64,000 nucleotides of DNA from Rhizobium sp. TH135 (GCF_002855515.1 NZ_PKRP01000001.1:682001-746000); one strand, 5' to 3'. Shown: positions 44,860-55,888, numbered from the stretch's first letter. Made by a program: numbers and translations. The notes: generated by a model not told the origin, from the sequence alone.

Positions 44860-45918
44860 TCAGACGACGAGTTCGCGCCGCTCGACTTCCGTCAGCATGG
44901 CAAGATCGAGAATCTTCTGCAGGTTCGCAGCATGCCGGAAGCTCGGCTCCTGCATGTAGCCGGAGCGGATCGCGGTAATGAACTTCTGATAGTTCGTCTC
45001 AACCGGCTCGACCTCGATTTCCCGCCAAACGGCCTTCTCGACATCCTCCTGCAGGCAGGCCCGGAGGCTGGAACCATCCAGGCCGTGGATGACTTCGAGC
45101 GCGCCCTTGTCGCCATGCACCCTGAGCCGCAGCTCATTCAAGTGACCGGTCGCCCAACGACTCGCATGGATGACGCCCATGGCCCCGTTGGTGAATTCGG
45201 CCGTCATGGTGAAGCTGTCATTGGCATCGAGGTCGTATTCGCCGATCTTGTTGCCCGGCGCCTTTTCGAAGGCCTTCATCCTGGCAAAGACGTGATCGAT
45301 CTCGGTTACCGCGCCGTATCCGACGAAGTCGAGGATATGGATGCCGACATCGCCCAGCACACCGTTCGAGCCGTGTTTGGTCGACAGCCGCCAGAGCCAC
45401 TGGCTCTCGGTCGACCAGTCACCCCAGGCCTTGGAAACGAGCCAGCTCTGAAGGTAGGAGGCCTCGATATGGCGCACCTTGCCGATCTCGCCGCCCAGCA
45501 CCATCTGCCGCGCCTTCTGCACCTGCGCGACATTGCGATAGGTGAGGTTGACCATGTTGACGAGGCCGGCCATTTCCGCCGCCGTCGCCATCTCGTCGGC
45601 CTTGGCATAGTTTTCGGCCAGAGGCTTCTCGCACATCACATGCTTGCCGGCAGCAAGCAGCTTCAGCGTCGTCGGATAATGCACCTTGTCCGGCGTGACA
45701 TTGGTGACGGCATCGAATTCACCCCAGGCGATCGCCTCATCCAAGGAAGTGAAGGTATTGGGAATGTTGTGCCGGGCAGCAAAGGCGCGCACGGTGGCCA
45801 TATCGAGATCGACGGCAGCAACAAGCTGTACGTCAGATATCGTCGAGAAATTCATCGCATGGGTATTGGCCATGCCGCCGGTGCCGAGCACCAGAAGACG
45901 AATGGGGGCAGTGCTCAT
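44860..45918 (-). CDS. thuB: ThuB-type Gfo/Idh/MocA oxidoreductase
   Basis: A 352-residue NAD(P)-dependent dehydrogenase: [22 protein letters not shown] motif [12 protein letters not shown], and [19 protein letters not shown] with the catalytic His. In Sinorhizobium and Agrobacterium ThuA and ThuB are needed to use trehalose, sucrose and maltose, probably through 3-keto intermediates. The ATG overlaps the thuA stop by four bases. The thuEFGK transporter genes of the classical operon are absent here. Confidence 0.85.
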   Translation of the reverse strand: MSTAPIRLLVLGTGGMANTHAMNFSTISDVQLVAAVDLDMATVRAFAARHNIPNTFTSLDEAIAWGEFDAVTNVTPDKVHYPTTLKLLAAGKHVMCEKPLAENYAKADEMATAAEMAGLVNMVNLTYRNVAQVQKARQMVLGGEIGKVRHIEASYLQSWLVSKAWGDWSTESQWLWRLSTKHGSNGVLGDVGIHILDFVGYGAVTEIDHVFARMKAFEKAPGNKIGEYDLDANDSFTMTAEFTNGAMGVIHASRWATGHLNELRLRVHGDKGALEVIHGLDGSSLRACLQEDVEKAVWREIEVEPVETNYQKFITAIRSGYMQEPSFRHAANLQKILDLAMLTEVERRELVV

Positions 45919-46700
45919 TTGTAGCCTTCCTCACCGGCCTGGTGGAGACGTGGACCGCGCTCGGTGATCGGCTCCAGAGCCTCTTCGACCGGGACATTCG
46001 GCGCATCATGGACAGCAGCGTAACGCGGTATCGGATTATAGGCCCACTTCACCCCGTTGCGGATGACCTGCTGGACATTGGCATCGTGGTAGGTCGGATA
46101 GGTCTCGTGGCCAGGGCGGAAATAGAAGATATTGCCCGCTCCACGGCGCCAGGTCAGCCCTGAGCGAAATACCTCGCCACCGGCAAACCACGAGATGAAC
46201 ACGGTCTCCAGCGGCTCCGGCACGGAGAAGAACTCGCCATACATTTCTTCGTTTTCCAGCACGAAATTCTCAGGGATACCGGCAGCGATCGGATGGCCGG
46301 GATTGACCGTCCAGATCCGCTCGCGCTCGCCCGCCTCACGCCACTTCAAGGCACAGGGCGTGCCCATAAGCCGCTTGAAGGGCTTCGCGAAATGGCCGGA
46401 ATGCAGGACGAGCAGCCCCATGCCTTCCCAGACCCGCTTCGCAACCCGCTCGACGATCTCGTCGGAGACCTCGCCATGCGCCTTGTGTCCCCACCAGACG
46501 AGCACGTCGGTCTCCGCCAACCGATCGACGGGAAGGCCGTGCTCCGGCTCCTGCAGCGTCGCAGTCGTGGCTTCGATCTCGGGATCCTTGTTCAAGGCGC
46601 TGGCGATCGTCGCATGCATACCGTCAGGATAGATGTCCCGGACAATCGCGTTTTCGCGTTCGTGGATGTTCTCACCCCAGACAACCGTTCTGATCGTCAT
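45915..46700 (-). CDS. thuA: ThuA family trehalose-utilisation protein
   Basis: A 261-residue ThuA-domain protein with a class I glutamine-amidotransferase-like fold: [71 protein letters not shown]. It acts with ThuB on disaccharide derivatives. It is the first gene of the pair and divergent from the LacI-type gene, across a 343-base gap that carries LacI-type palindromes. Confidence 0.88.
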   Translation of the reverse strand: MTIRTVVWGENIHERENAIVRDIYPDGMHATIASALNKDPEIEATTATLQEPEHGLPVDRLAETDVLVWWGHKAHGEVSDEIVERVAKRVWEGMGLLVLHSGHFAKPFKRLMGTPCALKWREAGERERIWTVNPGHPIAAGIPENFVLENEEMYGEFFSVPEPLETVFISWFAGGEVFRSGLTWRRGAGNIFYFRPGHETYPTYHDANVQQVIRNGVKWAYNPIPRYAAVHDAPNVPVEEALEPITERGPRLHQAGEEGYK

Positions 46701-46816
46701 CTGAATTCTCCTTGGTTAGCGCCAGTCAACCGGCGATAAGAAAAGCCTCGACGAGGCCCATCGTTCCGTCAGACATAGGAATGAATAGGAACGAAACTAG
46801 GGCATGAAAAGAAAAA

Positions 46817-46832
46817 TTTGAAAGCGGTTTGG
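46817..46832. promoter_or_regulatory. Candidate LacI-family operator 1
   Basis: TTTGAAAGCGGTTTGG, an imperfect palindrome around GCGG of the AAAGCGnTTT type bound by LacI-family proteins, 117 bases upstream of thuA. Confidence 0.5.
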
Positions 46833-46939
46833 CCGACACTTTTGCAGCTACCCAGCGGAGGGTCAAACAGATTTCTCAGAGATTGCCAGTCGCCTTTCAG
46901 AGCGAATGGCGAGAGACGAGATTTCGTTTCGCGAACGGG

Positions 46940-46954
46940 TTGGAAGCGCTTTGA
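46940..46954. promoter_or_regulatory. Candidate LacI-family operator 2
   Basis: TTGGAAGCGCTTTGA, with the perfect core AAGCGCTT at 46944-46951, 90 bases before the LacI gene start. Its likeness to site 1 suggests that the adjacent LacI protein controls both thuAB and itself. The remainder of the 343-base gap shows nothing else I can name. Confidence 0.55.
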
Positions 46955-47043
46955 CATTGCCTCCCAACAATTGCCAGAATGCGCTATGGCATGACATAAG
47001 CCGACAAAAGCGGAGATGTTCCCGCCGGGGTTCGACGACAGGA

Positions 47044-48072
47044 ATGAAGCTCAAGGAATTCGCCCAGCATATCGGACTGTCACCGACAACGGTGAGCCGC
47101 GCGCTCAGCGGTTATCCCGAGGTGAACGAGGCGACGCGTGCGCGCGTGATGGAAGAGGCCGCCCGCCTCGGCTACCGGCCCAATATCAATGCAGTGCGTC
47201 TTGCGACCGGACGGGCGGGCGCAATCGGCGTGGTGATGACCAGGGCCAGCGACTACCAGTTCTCCGAATTCATGAGCGGCATGGCAGAGCGCCTGAGCGG
47301 CGAGGATATCGACATCCTGATCACGCCGATGACCGAACACGACACATCAGATGAACTCCAGCTCTACCGGCGCCTGGCGGAGAGCCGTCGGGTCGACGCC
47401 GTTGTCATCCATTCGCCGCGACCCAGAGATCCGCGCATCGCCCTTCTCCACCATCTGAAACTGCCCTTCATCGTGCATGGTCGCTCGGAAACCGATGTGC
47501 CGCATGCCTGGCTGGACATCGACAACGAAGGCGCGATCCGCCGCAGCACAGAGCATTTGTTGGATCTCGGCCACCGGCGCATCGCGCTGCTGAATGGCCG
47601 GGAGGGCCTGACCTTCACGCTGCATCGGCTTGCTGGCTACAAGGCGGCGCTCGCATCTTCCGGATTGGACTTCGACCCCAAGCTTGTGACCCATGGCGAC
47701 TTCACCGACGAGATCGGCTTCCGCTTCGCCTGCTCCATGCTGGACGAGCGTCCGCGGCCTACGGCTTTTGTTGCGGGTTCGATGATGACGGCGCTCGGTG
47801 TCTACCGTGCTGCCCGTTCGAGAAACCTGGTCATCGGCCAGGACATCTCGGTGATCGCCCATGACGATGTCTTCCCCTATCTCACAGCCGAGAACATGGT
47901 GCCCGCTCTGTCGACCACCCGTTCCTCGATCCGCGCTGCCGGCACCCGCATTGCCGACCTGGCGCTGGAAATGCTTGCAGGCCGCGAGCCTTCAGACATC
48001 AGGGAGCTCTGGCCGATCGAACTGATCCTGCGCGAGACCAGCCGACCGGCACCAAAGGAAAAAGCCGAATGA
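47044..48072 (+). CDS. LacI family transcriptional regulator
   Basis: A 342-residue LacI protein: DNA-binding domain MKLKEFAQHIGLSPTTVSRA with the hinge helix following ARLGYRPNINAVRL, then a sugar-binding periplasmic-type domain (about 60-335; GAIGVVMTRASDYQFSEFMS, LLDLGHRRIALLNGREG, ISVIAHDDVFPYLTAE). The start is set at 47044 by the family N-terminus, although the AGGA upstream is very close; the frame is open 46 codons higher. The 3' end overlaps the sugar kinase by four bases. Confidence 0.9.
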   Translation: MKLKEFAQHIGLSPTTVSRALSGYPEVNEATRARVMEEAARLGYRPNINAVRLATGRAGAIGVVMTRASDYQFSEFMSGMAERLSGEDIDILITPMTEHDTSDELQLYRRLAESRRVDAVVIHSPRPRDPRIALLHHLKLPFIVHGRSETDVPHAWLDIDNEGAIRRSTEHLLDLGHRRIALLNGREGLTFTLHRLAGYKAALASSGLDFDPKLVTHGDFTDEIGFRFACSMLDERPRPTAFVAGSMMTALGVYRAARSRNLVIGQDISVIAHDDVFPYLTAENMVPALSTTRSSIRAAGTRIADLALEMLAGREPSDIRELWPIELILRETSRPAPKEKAE

Positions 48073-48923
48073 CCAAGTCCGGCAACAAGCGGGTCGTCGT
48101 CATCGGCCACATCAATCACGACCGCATCTGGCGCCTGACCGAGCCACTTCGTGCCGGAGGACGTATCGCCTGGTCGTCGCGGGAAACCCGCCTCGGCGGC
48201 GGCGGATATTTTACCGCCAGGCGCCTTCTCGACCTTGGCCACGATGTGGCCCTGCTTTCGAACCTGATGAGCGATGCCCATGGCGAGGCAGCGCTCGCCG
48301 ACCTCGACGCTGCAGGCTTCGACACGCGCCTGATTGCCCGCCGTGACGGCGAGACCGAGTTCGCCGACATCCTGCTTGACCCCACAGGCGAGCGCACGAT
48401 CCTGTCGAGTGAACGGCGTCTGTCGCGCACCTTTCTGCTCGACGAGCCTGTCCATGCCGACGCCTTCTATGTGAATGCACCGAAGCTGCCGCAAACGATC
48501 CTTGCCTCGCTCGAAAGCGCACCACTCGTCGTGTCGCAATTTCCGCTGCGTGAAGGCGAACTCCGCGCCGCCGACATCATGGTCGGCTCCAAAGCGGACT
48601 TACCCGGTGTCTCAATGGCCGATGCGTGGCGCCGGGCACAACGGCTCGCGTCAGAACGCCTCACCCACCTCGTGATGACCGATGGCCCGGCCGCCATCTC
48701 GATCTTCGACGGGCGCATCGAGCACACCGTAACCCTCGACCGCACCGTCTCTGTTCCCGACACCATCGGCGCTGGCGACAGCTTCAGCGGCGCCTTGATC
48801 AACGCCCTGCTCAGCGGGGCCGACGTCGTCGCAGCGAGCCGGATCGCAGGGAATGACACGACAGTCTGGCTGGAGCGCCGCGAGGCGGAAAACCGAACCG
48901 AACCTGCAAAATCAATATCCTAA
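48069..48923 (+). CDS. PfkB/ribokinase family carbohydrate kinase
   Basis: A 284-residue kinase with an N-terminal VVVIGHINHDRIWRL strand, GGGGYFTARRLLDLG (sugar-binding Gly-rich), and the C-terminal signature DTIGAGDSFSGALINALL with the catalytic Asp. The expected ATP-binding Asn/Gly regions are present but the protein is short and the lid region reduced. The substrate is unknown; it is coupled by ATGA overlap to the LacI gene and shares a regulator with thuAB, suggesting a sugar or keto-sugar from disaccharide breakdown. Confidence 0.85.
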   Translation: MTKSGNKRVVVIGHINHDRIWRLTEPLRAGGRIAWSSRETRLGGGGYFTARRLLDLGHDVALLSNLMSDAHGEAALADLDAAGFDTRLIARRDGETEFADILLDPTGERTILSSERRLSRTFLLDEPVHADAFYVNAPKLPQTILASLESAPLVVSQFPLREGELRAADIMVGSKADLPGVSMADAWRRAQRLASERLTHLVMTDGPAAISIFDGRIEHTVTLDRTVSVPDTIGAGDSFSGALINALLSGADVVAASRIAGNDTTVWLERREAENRTEPAKSIS

Positions 48924-48946
48924 CATTTTTATTTGATCGCCTTCCG

Positions 48947-48971
48947 GGAACCGGTGAGCCGCTTGCGAGTT
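48947..48971 (+). promoter_or_regulatory. Possible EcfG-type promoter, -10 variant AGTT
   Basis: GGAAC (48947-48951), 16 bases, AGTT (48968-48971), one base off the consensus -10, 25 bases before the DUF982 ATG. Confidence 0.4.
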
Positions 48972-48995
48972 CACCGCTGCGAAATGGAGGAAGGC

Positions 48996-49295
48996 ATGAC
49001 TGAAGCCGATTTTACCTGGAACATCCCCGTCGAGCTCGAACTGCCCTGTGGCCTGACGCGGCGTTTCCTGAATGCCTATGACGCGCTCGATTTTCTTGAC
49101 GCGGAATGGCCGACCCGGCGCGGCGAGGCCTATCAGCGGGCTCTGCGCCTGTGTCAGAACGCCTTGTGGGGTTCGCGGGCCACAGAACTTGCCCGAAGCG
49201 CCTTTATCGCGGCCGCCTATGAAGCCGGCATGCCCCAGTGTTCAAACCCGCAGAAACTCGTGAGCTTCCTGCCGCGAGCCCGATCCGCCGCCTGA
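48996..49295 (+). CDS. DUF982 family protein
   Basis: A 99-residue soluble protein of the DUF982 type, found in many copies in rhizobial genomes: LPCGLTRRFLNAYDALDFLD, EWPTRRGEAYQRALRLCQNA, ARSAFIAAAYEAGMP. Function unknown. ATG at 48996 after GGAGG; 21 upstream codons are open but poorly placed. A GC-rich hairpin without a T-run follows around 49310-49335, before the convergent treY. Confidence 0.85.
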   Translation: MTEADFTWNIPVELELPCGLTRRFLNAYDALDFLDAEWPTRRGEAYQRALRLCQNALWGSRATELARSAFIAAAYEAGMPQCSNPQKLVSFLPRARSAA

Positions 49296-49350
49296 GGGCG
49301 GCGCCGGAGGATGCGATGCGCCCTAAGGCGCATCCGCACCCGCGCCTATC

Positions 49351-52005
49351 TCACTCCACCTCTGACATCAGCATGACCACCGTCTGACCATCCAAGAGGT
49401 CGCGCAGCGCAAGCGGCTTGCCACTCGCAAATCTGCGCCCCGTCAGCACATCGGTGAAAGTCCGCCCGGCGATCTCCCCCGGCAAGTCGACGACCGTGTC
49501 GCCCCAGAACGCGGCAGAAGCCAGTCCTTCGCCTTCCCCGAGCATCGCGACCGGCAGACGGCAGGCAACCGTCACAGCACAGATGCCCGCCCTCTCCCGG
49601 GCGAAAGCCACAGCGTGGGCCTGGCGCGGCCCAGTGACCGTCAGCGGCAAATAGCGCCCCTCCAGGAAAAGCGACGAATAGCGATTTCGCAGCGCAAGAC
49701 CGCGACTGATCACGGCCTGCTTCAGCCATCCCTCCTTCAGCGCACGCTCGTCCGCAAAGGCAAGTGGTGCCTCAGGATCGAACTCACAGAGCGTATCGAA
49801 CAGTGGCAGACGTCGATTGTCAGGATCGACAAAGCTCAGATCGATCGCCTCGCTCCCCTGATAGATATCCGGGATACCGGGCGCCGTGAGTTTGATTACG
49901 GTCTGCGTCAGTCCGTTGATCAGTCCTGCCCGGATCAAAGGCTGGATCTCCCGCACCAACTCGGCGACGAAGTCGTGATCGCCCAGCAGTGCGCGCACAT
50001 AATCTGCGGCAGCGGCCTCATACTCCGCATTCACCTTGTTCCAGTCGGTCCGAAGCTTCGCCTCCCGCAGGGATTTTTCAACGAAGGCCGTGACACGCTC
50101 GGAAAAATCCGACAGGCCTTCCCGGTCATCCGCACTAAGATCGACCGGCCAGTGACCGATAAGGGCCTGGAAGATCATCCACTGAACTTCCGGCTCCGGC
50201 GCCATCCGTCCGTCGATGTCGATGACGGCACTCTCATGCGCCTTGCGCCACCTTTCGATCAGGCGAGCAAACCGCGGCGCATCTTCGGCGAGCGCAAAGA
50301 GGCGGGCGCGGGCATCCTCGCCGCGCTTGGTGTCATGGGTGGAAGAGGCCGAAAGCCCAAGCGGTTGATGCTCTGCCCGCCGCTGCATCTCGGCGTGGAA
50401 GTGCTGCAAGCCGCCGTCTTCCGGCTCGAGTTCGCCGCCCACCTCGTTGAGAGCCAGGAACTCCACATGGCGAAAGAACAGCGTGTCTTCGAGAGACTTG
50501 GCCATCAGCGGACCGGTCAACTGCTGGAAGCGACGACGGAAGATCGCTGCCGATGGGCGGTTCTCTGCCGCCACGCCGTCACCCTTGAGCAGGGTGACCA
50601 GATCCTCTGCCACCGCCTGAGCATCGCCCCCGAGCCGGTCTGTGACAGACGACAGCACTTCATCGAGTAGGGCACGATCTGCAGCCGGCATGCCCTGATC
50701 GGTGCCATAGGTCCGGTAGCGTGGGAAGGCGAGCAGCAACTCCTCGAGAGCTCTCCGAACCAGGTCCGTCGTTTGCCCGAGCAGGCGCGAACCCAGGTCA
50801 ACCAGCGCCTTCACCTCACCGGCAAAATTCACCCGGACCATCTGCAGTTTCGCGTCCCGCATCTTATCCGCGACGGGAGCCTGGGGCCCGGCGACATCGG
50901 CATAGGCCTCTCGCATGGCAAGGAAGCCTGCGGAATCAAGAATGACAGGCACTTGGGCTGCGATGAATTCGTAGCCGGTCGAGCCCTGCACGGGCCAGGC
51001 CTTCGGCAACTCTTCGCCGGACGCCAGGATTTTCTCGACGTAGATCGGGATCTCCGGCCCAACGGCGGCCCGCAACTGCTCCAGATAACCGGTCGGATCG
51101 GCAAGCCCGTCCACGTGGTCGATGCGCAGCCCGTCCACCTGGCCGGCACGCACCAGTTCCAGCACCGTCCGGTGAGCCGCCTCGAAAACATCCACTGCCT
51201 CCACGCGCAGCCCCACGAGTCCGGCGATTTCGAAGAACCGTCGATAGCTCAGGCCTCTCGCCGCTTCGCTCCAATGCATCAGGCGCCATGGTTGAAGATC
51301 ATGCAGGAAGAGCAGGAATTCCCCTGCCTGTGCCTTGGCGTTCAATTCCTGCAGCAGCCGTTCACAGCCGTGCTCACCGCAAAGCGCCAGCACCGAATTG
51401 TGAAACGCCTGCTCATCGCCGGGCTTGACCTGCCGTCCGAGTTCGCCAAGCTGAGCGGCCATTGGATCACTGCAACTGTTGAGGACCGCCGGATAGGTGG
51501 AGGGGTTCAGCGGATAGAGGCTGTCGAAGTACTTGAAGGCGAGCGCACCCTCATTACGGTCGAGCGTCAGCGATATCTCGCCGTCCACCACCGCCTGCTC
51601 GAAGGGTTTTCCAAGAAACGGCAGGGTGAGACGCTGGCTCCAGTCGATGTCGAAGTAATGCCCGTAGCGGCTGGCTTCTCCCCACTCGATGACGCTGCGC
51701 CACCAGGGATTCTCCAGGCTCGCCGCCATATGGTTCGGTACGATGTCGAGGATGAGACGCAGTCCTTGCGCCTTCAACGCGGCTGCAAGCTGCTCAAGCC
51801 CCGCACGACCGCCGAGCACCGGATCGATCAGGTTCGCATCGGTGACGTCATAACCATGGGTCGATCCGGCCGTGGCGGCGAAAACGGGGGACGCGTAGAG
51901 ATGCGTGATCCCGAGCCGCTTCAGATAAGGCAAGAGGCCGATGGCACGGTTGAAATCCATGCCACCGCGAAATTGAAGGCGGTAGGTTGAAACGGGAAAA
52001 GGCAT
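49351..52005 (-). CDS. treY: Maltooligosyl trehalose synthase
   Basis: An 884-residue GH13 enzyme that isomerises the reducing end of maltodextrins to an alpha-1,1 trehalose bond, the first step of the TreY-TreZ pathway. Markers are STYRLQFRGGMDFNRAIGLL, HLYASPVFAATAGSTHGYDV, LILDIVPNHMA, the catalytic GLRIDHVDGLADP with VEKIL, and SSTHDTKRGEDARARL. treZ is not in the window. An exact EcfG promoter at 52044-52068 places it in the GSR regulon, consistent with trehalose as a desiccation and osmotic protectant. Confidence 0.95.
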   Translation of the reverse strand: MPFPVSTYRLQFRGGMDFNRAIGLLPYLKRLGITHLYASPVFAATAGSTHGYDVTDANLIDPVLGGRAGLEQLAAALKAQGLRLILDIVPNHMAASLENPWWRSVIEWGEASRYGHYFDIDWSQRLTLPFLGKPFEQAVVDGEISLTLDRNEGALAFKYFDSLYPLNPSTYPAVLNSCSDPMAAQLGELGRQVKPGDEQAFHNSVLALCGEHGCERLLQELNAKAQAGEFLLFLHDLQPWRLMHWSEAARGLSYRRFFEIAGLVGLRVEAVDVFEAAHRTVLELVRAGQVDGLRIDHVDGLADPTGYLEQLRAAVGPEIPIYVEKILASGEELPKAWPVQGSTGYEFIAAQVPVILDSAGFLAMREAYADVAGPQAPVADKMRDAKLQMVRVNFAGEVKALVDLGSRLLGQTTDLVRRALEELLLAFPRYRTYGTDQGMPAADRALLDEVLSSVTDRLGGDAQAVAEDLVTLLKGDGVAAENRPSAAIFRRRFQQLTGPLMAKSLEDTLFFRHVEFLALNEVGGELEPEDGGLQHFHAEMQRRAEHQPLGLSASSTHDTKRGEDARARLFALAEDAPRFARLIERWRKAHESAVIDIDGRMAPEPEVQWMIFQALIGHWPVDLSADDREGLSDFSERVTAFVEKSLREAKLRTDWNKVNAEYEAAAADYVRALLGDHDFVAELVREIQPLIRAGLINGLTQTVIKLTAPGIPDIYQGSEAIDLSFVDPDNRRLPLFDTLCEFDPEAPLAFADERALKEGWLKQAVISRGLALRNRYSSLFLEGRYLPLTVTGPRQAHAVAFARERAGICAVTVACRLPVAMLGEGEGLASAAFWGDTVVDLPGEIAGRTFTDVLTGRRFASGKPLALRDLLDGQTVVMLMSEVE

Positions 52006-52043
52006 GCTGGCATCCTTGCGGCTGGCGGTATCCGACGCCAGCT

Positions 52044-52068
52044 AACGCCCTCCTGCCCCCCTTGTTCC
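52044..52068 (-). promoter_or_regulatory. EcfG-type promoter of treY
   Basis: Minus strand GGAAC (52068-52064), 16 bases, CGTT (52047-52044), exact consensus, 38 bases before the treY ATG. It is the only exact match I found outside the island at 3.1-11.1 kb. Confidence 0.85.
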
Positions 52069-52094
52069 AACCTCGGCCGGTGCATGCTGCAGCA

Positions 52095-52367
52095 TCAGTG
52101 GAAGTCGAATTCTCCATCCAGCTTGCGCCACTCATTGGGGCCGATCAGCCGCTGGTGACTGAAGCGCACCGAATGCAGATCACCGTCGAGATTGGTCCGC
52201 CAGAATTCGAGAAATTTGGTCATTTCCGGAAAGTTTGGCGCCAAGTCGTAATGCTGCCAGAGGAAGGTCTGCAACACGGAACGAAAGTCCGGCATCCGAT
52301 AGAGGATATGCGCAGTGGTGAGGCCATACCCCTCCATCTGGAGGGTGAAGTCATGCGATGAATTCAT
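52095..52367 (-). CDS. usg: Usg family protein
   Basis: A 90-residue protein of the Usg family: LQMEGYGLTTAHILYRMPDF, LQTFLWQHYDLAPNFPEMTK, FLEFWRTNLDGDLHSV, and HQRLIGPNEW. The family is small, conserved in alphaproteobacteria and of unknown function; the historical link to tryptophan synthase is by name only. GAGGG precedes the ATG. It lies upstream of treY on the same strand, with the treY promoter between. Confidence 0.9.
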   Translation of the reverse strand: MNSSHDFTLQMEGYGLTTAHILYRMPDFRSVLQTFLWQHYDLAPNFPEMTKFLEFWRTNLDGDLHSVRFSHQRLIGPNEWRKLDGEFDFH

Positions 52368-52503
52368 GCGGTTTCCCTCTTGTTAGTTGGCGATAAAAAG
52401 TCTGCCAAAAAATTGCGGAAAAACAATAGAGTTCTTGAATTTTATAGCAAATTCATACTGTTAGCAGCAGAGTAAATGAGTGCTGATTTTTTCGTGGACG
52501 CCT

Positions 52504-52532
52504 CTTGAAACGCAAAATCGGAAAAACCAAAT
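52504..52532 (+). promoter_or_regulatory. Sigma-32 (RpoH)-like promoter of groESL
   Basis: CTTGAA (52504-52509), 17 bases, CCAAAT (52527-52532), resembling the alphaproteobacterial RpoH consensus (CTTGAA-N17-CCAnAT). About 100 bases before groES. Confidence 0.65.
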
Positions 52533-52632
52533 CTTCGCGCGCCGGATGCCATTGAAGGGTCCGGCGACCCGCCCGGACCCAATCCGGTCCGGCCTTTGGG
52601 GACGTTCCATTTTGTTTGTCCAGGAGGAAAAC

Positions 52633-52947
52633 ATGAAGTTCCGTCCGCTGCACGACCGCATCGTCGTCCGCCGCGTTTCGTCCGAGGAGAAGACCAAGGG
52701 CGGCATCATCATTCCCGACACTGCCAAGGAAAAGCCGCAGGAAGGCGAAGTCATCGCCGTTGGCCCCGGCGCTCGCAACGACCAGGGCCAGATCGTCGCC
52801 CTCGACGTGAAGGTCGGCGACCGCGTTCTCTTCGGCAAATGGTCCGGCACCGAGATAAAGATCGACGGCGAAGAGCTGCTGATCATGAAGGAAGCCGACG
52901 TCATGGGCATCATCGAAGCCCAGGCCGCCGAAAAGAAAGCCGCCTGA
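52633..52947 (+). CDS. groES: Co-chaperonin GroES
   Basis: A 104-residue co-chaperonin forming the lid of the GroEL cage. It opens [20 protein letters not shown], has the mobile loop [16 protein letters not shown], and closes with [18 protein letters not shown] and [15 protein letters not shown] segments. AGGAGG lies before the ATG. Heat-shock promoter candidate upstream; groEL follows after 37 bases. Confidence 0.97.
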   Translation: MKFRPLHDRIVVRRVSSEEKTKGGIIIPDTAKEKPQEGEVIAVGPGARNDQGQIVALDVKVGDRVLFGKWSGTEIKIDGEELLIMKEADVMGIIEAQAAEKKAA

Positions 52948-52981
52948 GAACCATCAGTCATCATTTGCCTTTGAGGAGTGA

Positions 52982-54610
<1,629 letters not shown>

Positions 54611-54634
54611 GGTCTGAAACAGTTCCGAACGAGG

Positions 54635-54666
54635 AAGGGCCGCTCATGAGAGCGGCCCTTCTTTTA
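54635..54666. terminator. Intrinsic terminator after groEL
   Basis: AAGGGCCGCTC (54635-54645) and GAGCGGCCCTT (54650-54660) with loop ATGA, then CTTTTA. Located between groEL and the convergent EAL gene. Confidence 0.92.
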
Positions 54667-54684
54667 TACGGGGATTGGGAATTT

Positions 54685-55431
54685 TCAGGCGGCAAGCGCA
54701 GTCGGAATGGGGCTGAGCCCCTCGAAGGTCGGCCGGGCGATATAGTAGCCCTGGATCAGATCCACGCCGAGTTCCGTCAGCAGCTGAAGCTCACCCGCCG
54801 TCTCCACACCTTCGCAAACCGCGGTCACGCCGAGATCGCGCAGCATGTCGAGCGTCCGGCTGACGACGATCTGCTTCACCGTATCGGTATCGATGCCCCG
54901 GATGAGATCCATGTCGAGCTTCACGAGGTCAGGCTGGAAGCGCGTGAGAAGGTTGAGGCCTGAATAACCGGCACCGAAATCGTCGATCGCCGTCTTGAAG
55001 CCGATCTCGCGATAGCTCTTCAGAATGTTGAGGAGATGCGCGGTGTCGAGCTTCTCGACTTCGGTAAACTCGAAAATGATGCGGTCGAGCGGGAAGTCGG
55101 TTCGCCGTGCGGTCTCGAGCGTCTGGCGAATGCAGGCGCGCGGTTCGTAGACGGCATTCGGCATGAAATTGATCGACAGATGCGGCATCGCGTTGCGAGG
55201 AAAGAGGTTCGCAGCCAATTCGATTGCACGTACTCTGCATTGCTGGTCGAAGGCGTAGCGATTGTCGGGATCGACAAGTGAAAGCACCGACACGGCGCCG
55301 CTGCCATCACGGCCACGGACGAGCGCCTCATGGGCGAAAACCTCGCGACGCCGGGTATCTATGATGGGCTGAAATGCCATCGAAAATCGTGACTCGAAGG
55401 CGGTCCCATTCTTGCAACCCTGGCAGGTCAT
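54685..55431 (-). CDS. EAL domain cyclic-di-GMP phosphodiesterase
   Basis: A 248-residue protein with a single EAL domain that hydrolyses c-di-GMP to pGpG. Catalytic residues appear intact: HEALVRG (Glu of EAL; Val in place of the usual Leu), LSINFMPNA, IIFEFTEVE, TAIDDFGAGYSGLNLL, LVKLDMDLI, AVCEGVETAGE and IQGYYIARP. A CxxC (TCQGCKNG) at the very start could bind a metal or act as a redox site. The ATG at 55431 follows TAGGAG; eight further codons are open upstream. No membrane helix. Confidence 0.92.
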   Translation of the reverse strand: MTCQGCKNGTAFESRFSMAFQPIIDTRRREVFAHEALVRGRDGSGAVSVLSLVDPDNRYAFDQQCRVRAIELAANLFPRNAMPHLSINFMPNAVYEPRACIRQTLETARRTDFPLDRIIFEFTEVEKLDTAHLLNILKSYREIGFKTAIDDFGAGYSGLNLLTRFQPDLVKLDMDLIRGIDTDTVKQIVVSRTLDMLRDLGVTAVCEGVETAGELQLLTELGVDLIQGYYIARPTFEGLSPIPTALAA

Positions 55432-55652
55432 CACGGCTCCTAAATTATGCATCACAACAAAAACACAACCGTCTTAAGGAAGCTTGAAAGCTGCTACGCA
55501 ACCAGTTTCCGAGGAAGCAACCGCCTTGTTTCGCAATTCATGACCTTTTTTGGATTGCTGATTTAACCAATCGAGATAATCGAATATCCTTGAAATATGA
55601 GGCTGATTCGAGAAAGCCTCGCGGGCTAAATGACTTAGCTGGGGATGCGGAC

Positions 55653-55886
55653 ATGCGGGAACAGATCGATATCGAGACCTGGGCAATGGTCAGGGCTCAT
55701 GAGATTGTAATGCAGCAGGGTGCCAATCTGGTCGTCGCCGCTCAGAGATTGGACCACAAGAAAACCACAGCCAACACTTATGCACTGAGAACGGCGATCA
55801 TGGCATCGCTGATCGAAGCGCTACAGGCACCCCCGGCAGATGTACTGGCCGCCATGCAGACGCCGGCTGGCCTGCACCAGGCCTGA
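55653..55886 (+). CDS. Small hypothetical protein
   Basis: A 77-residue, mainly helical acidic/neutral protein (MREQIDIETWAMVRAHEIVM start; THE segment LRTAIMASLIEAL). No family recognised. ATG at 55653 is preceded by GGGGAT at about eight bases; an upstream TTG at 55590 would extend it by 21 residues. The stop is two bases from the stop of the convergent ATP-grasp gene. Codon use is similar to the neighbours, but coding status is moderate. Confidence 0.55.
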   Translation: MREQIDIETWAMVRAHEIVMQQGANLVVAAQRLDHKKTTANTYALRTAIMASLIEALQAPPADVLAAMQTPAGLHQA

Positions 55887-55888
55887 CA

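Noticed and set aside
46769..46957. 63-codon minus-strand frame in the thuA-lacI gap
   Set aside because: No ribosome site, no family likeness, and it covers the candidate operators.
52461..52486. CIRCE-like element upstream of groES (TTAGCA and GAGTGCTGA halves)
   Set aside because: Only the right half resembles the consensus, the spacer is one base short, and the arms do not pair beyond six bases; not enough to call an HrcA site.
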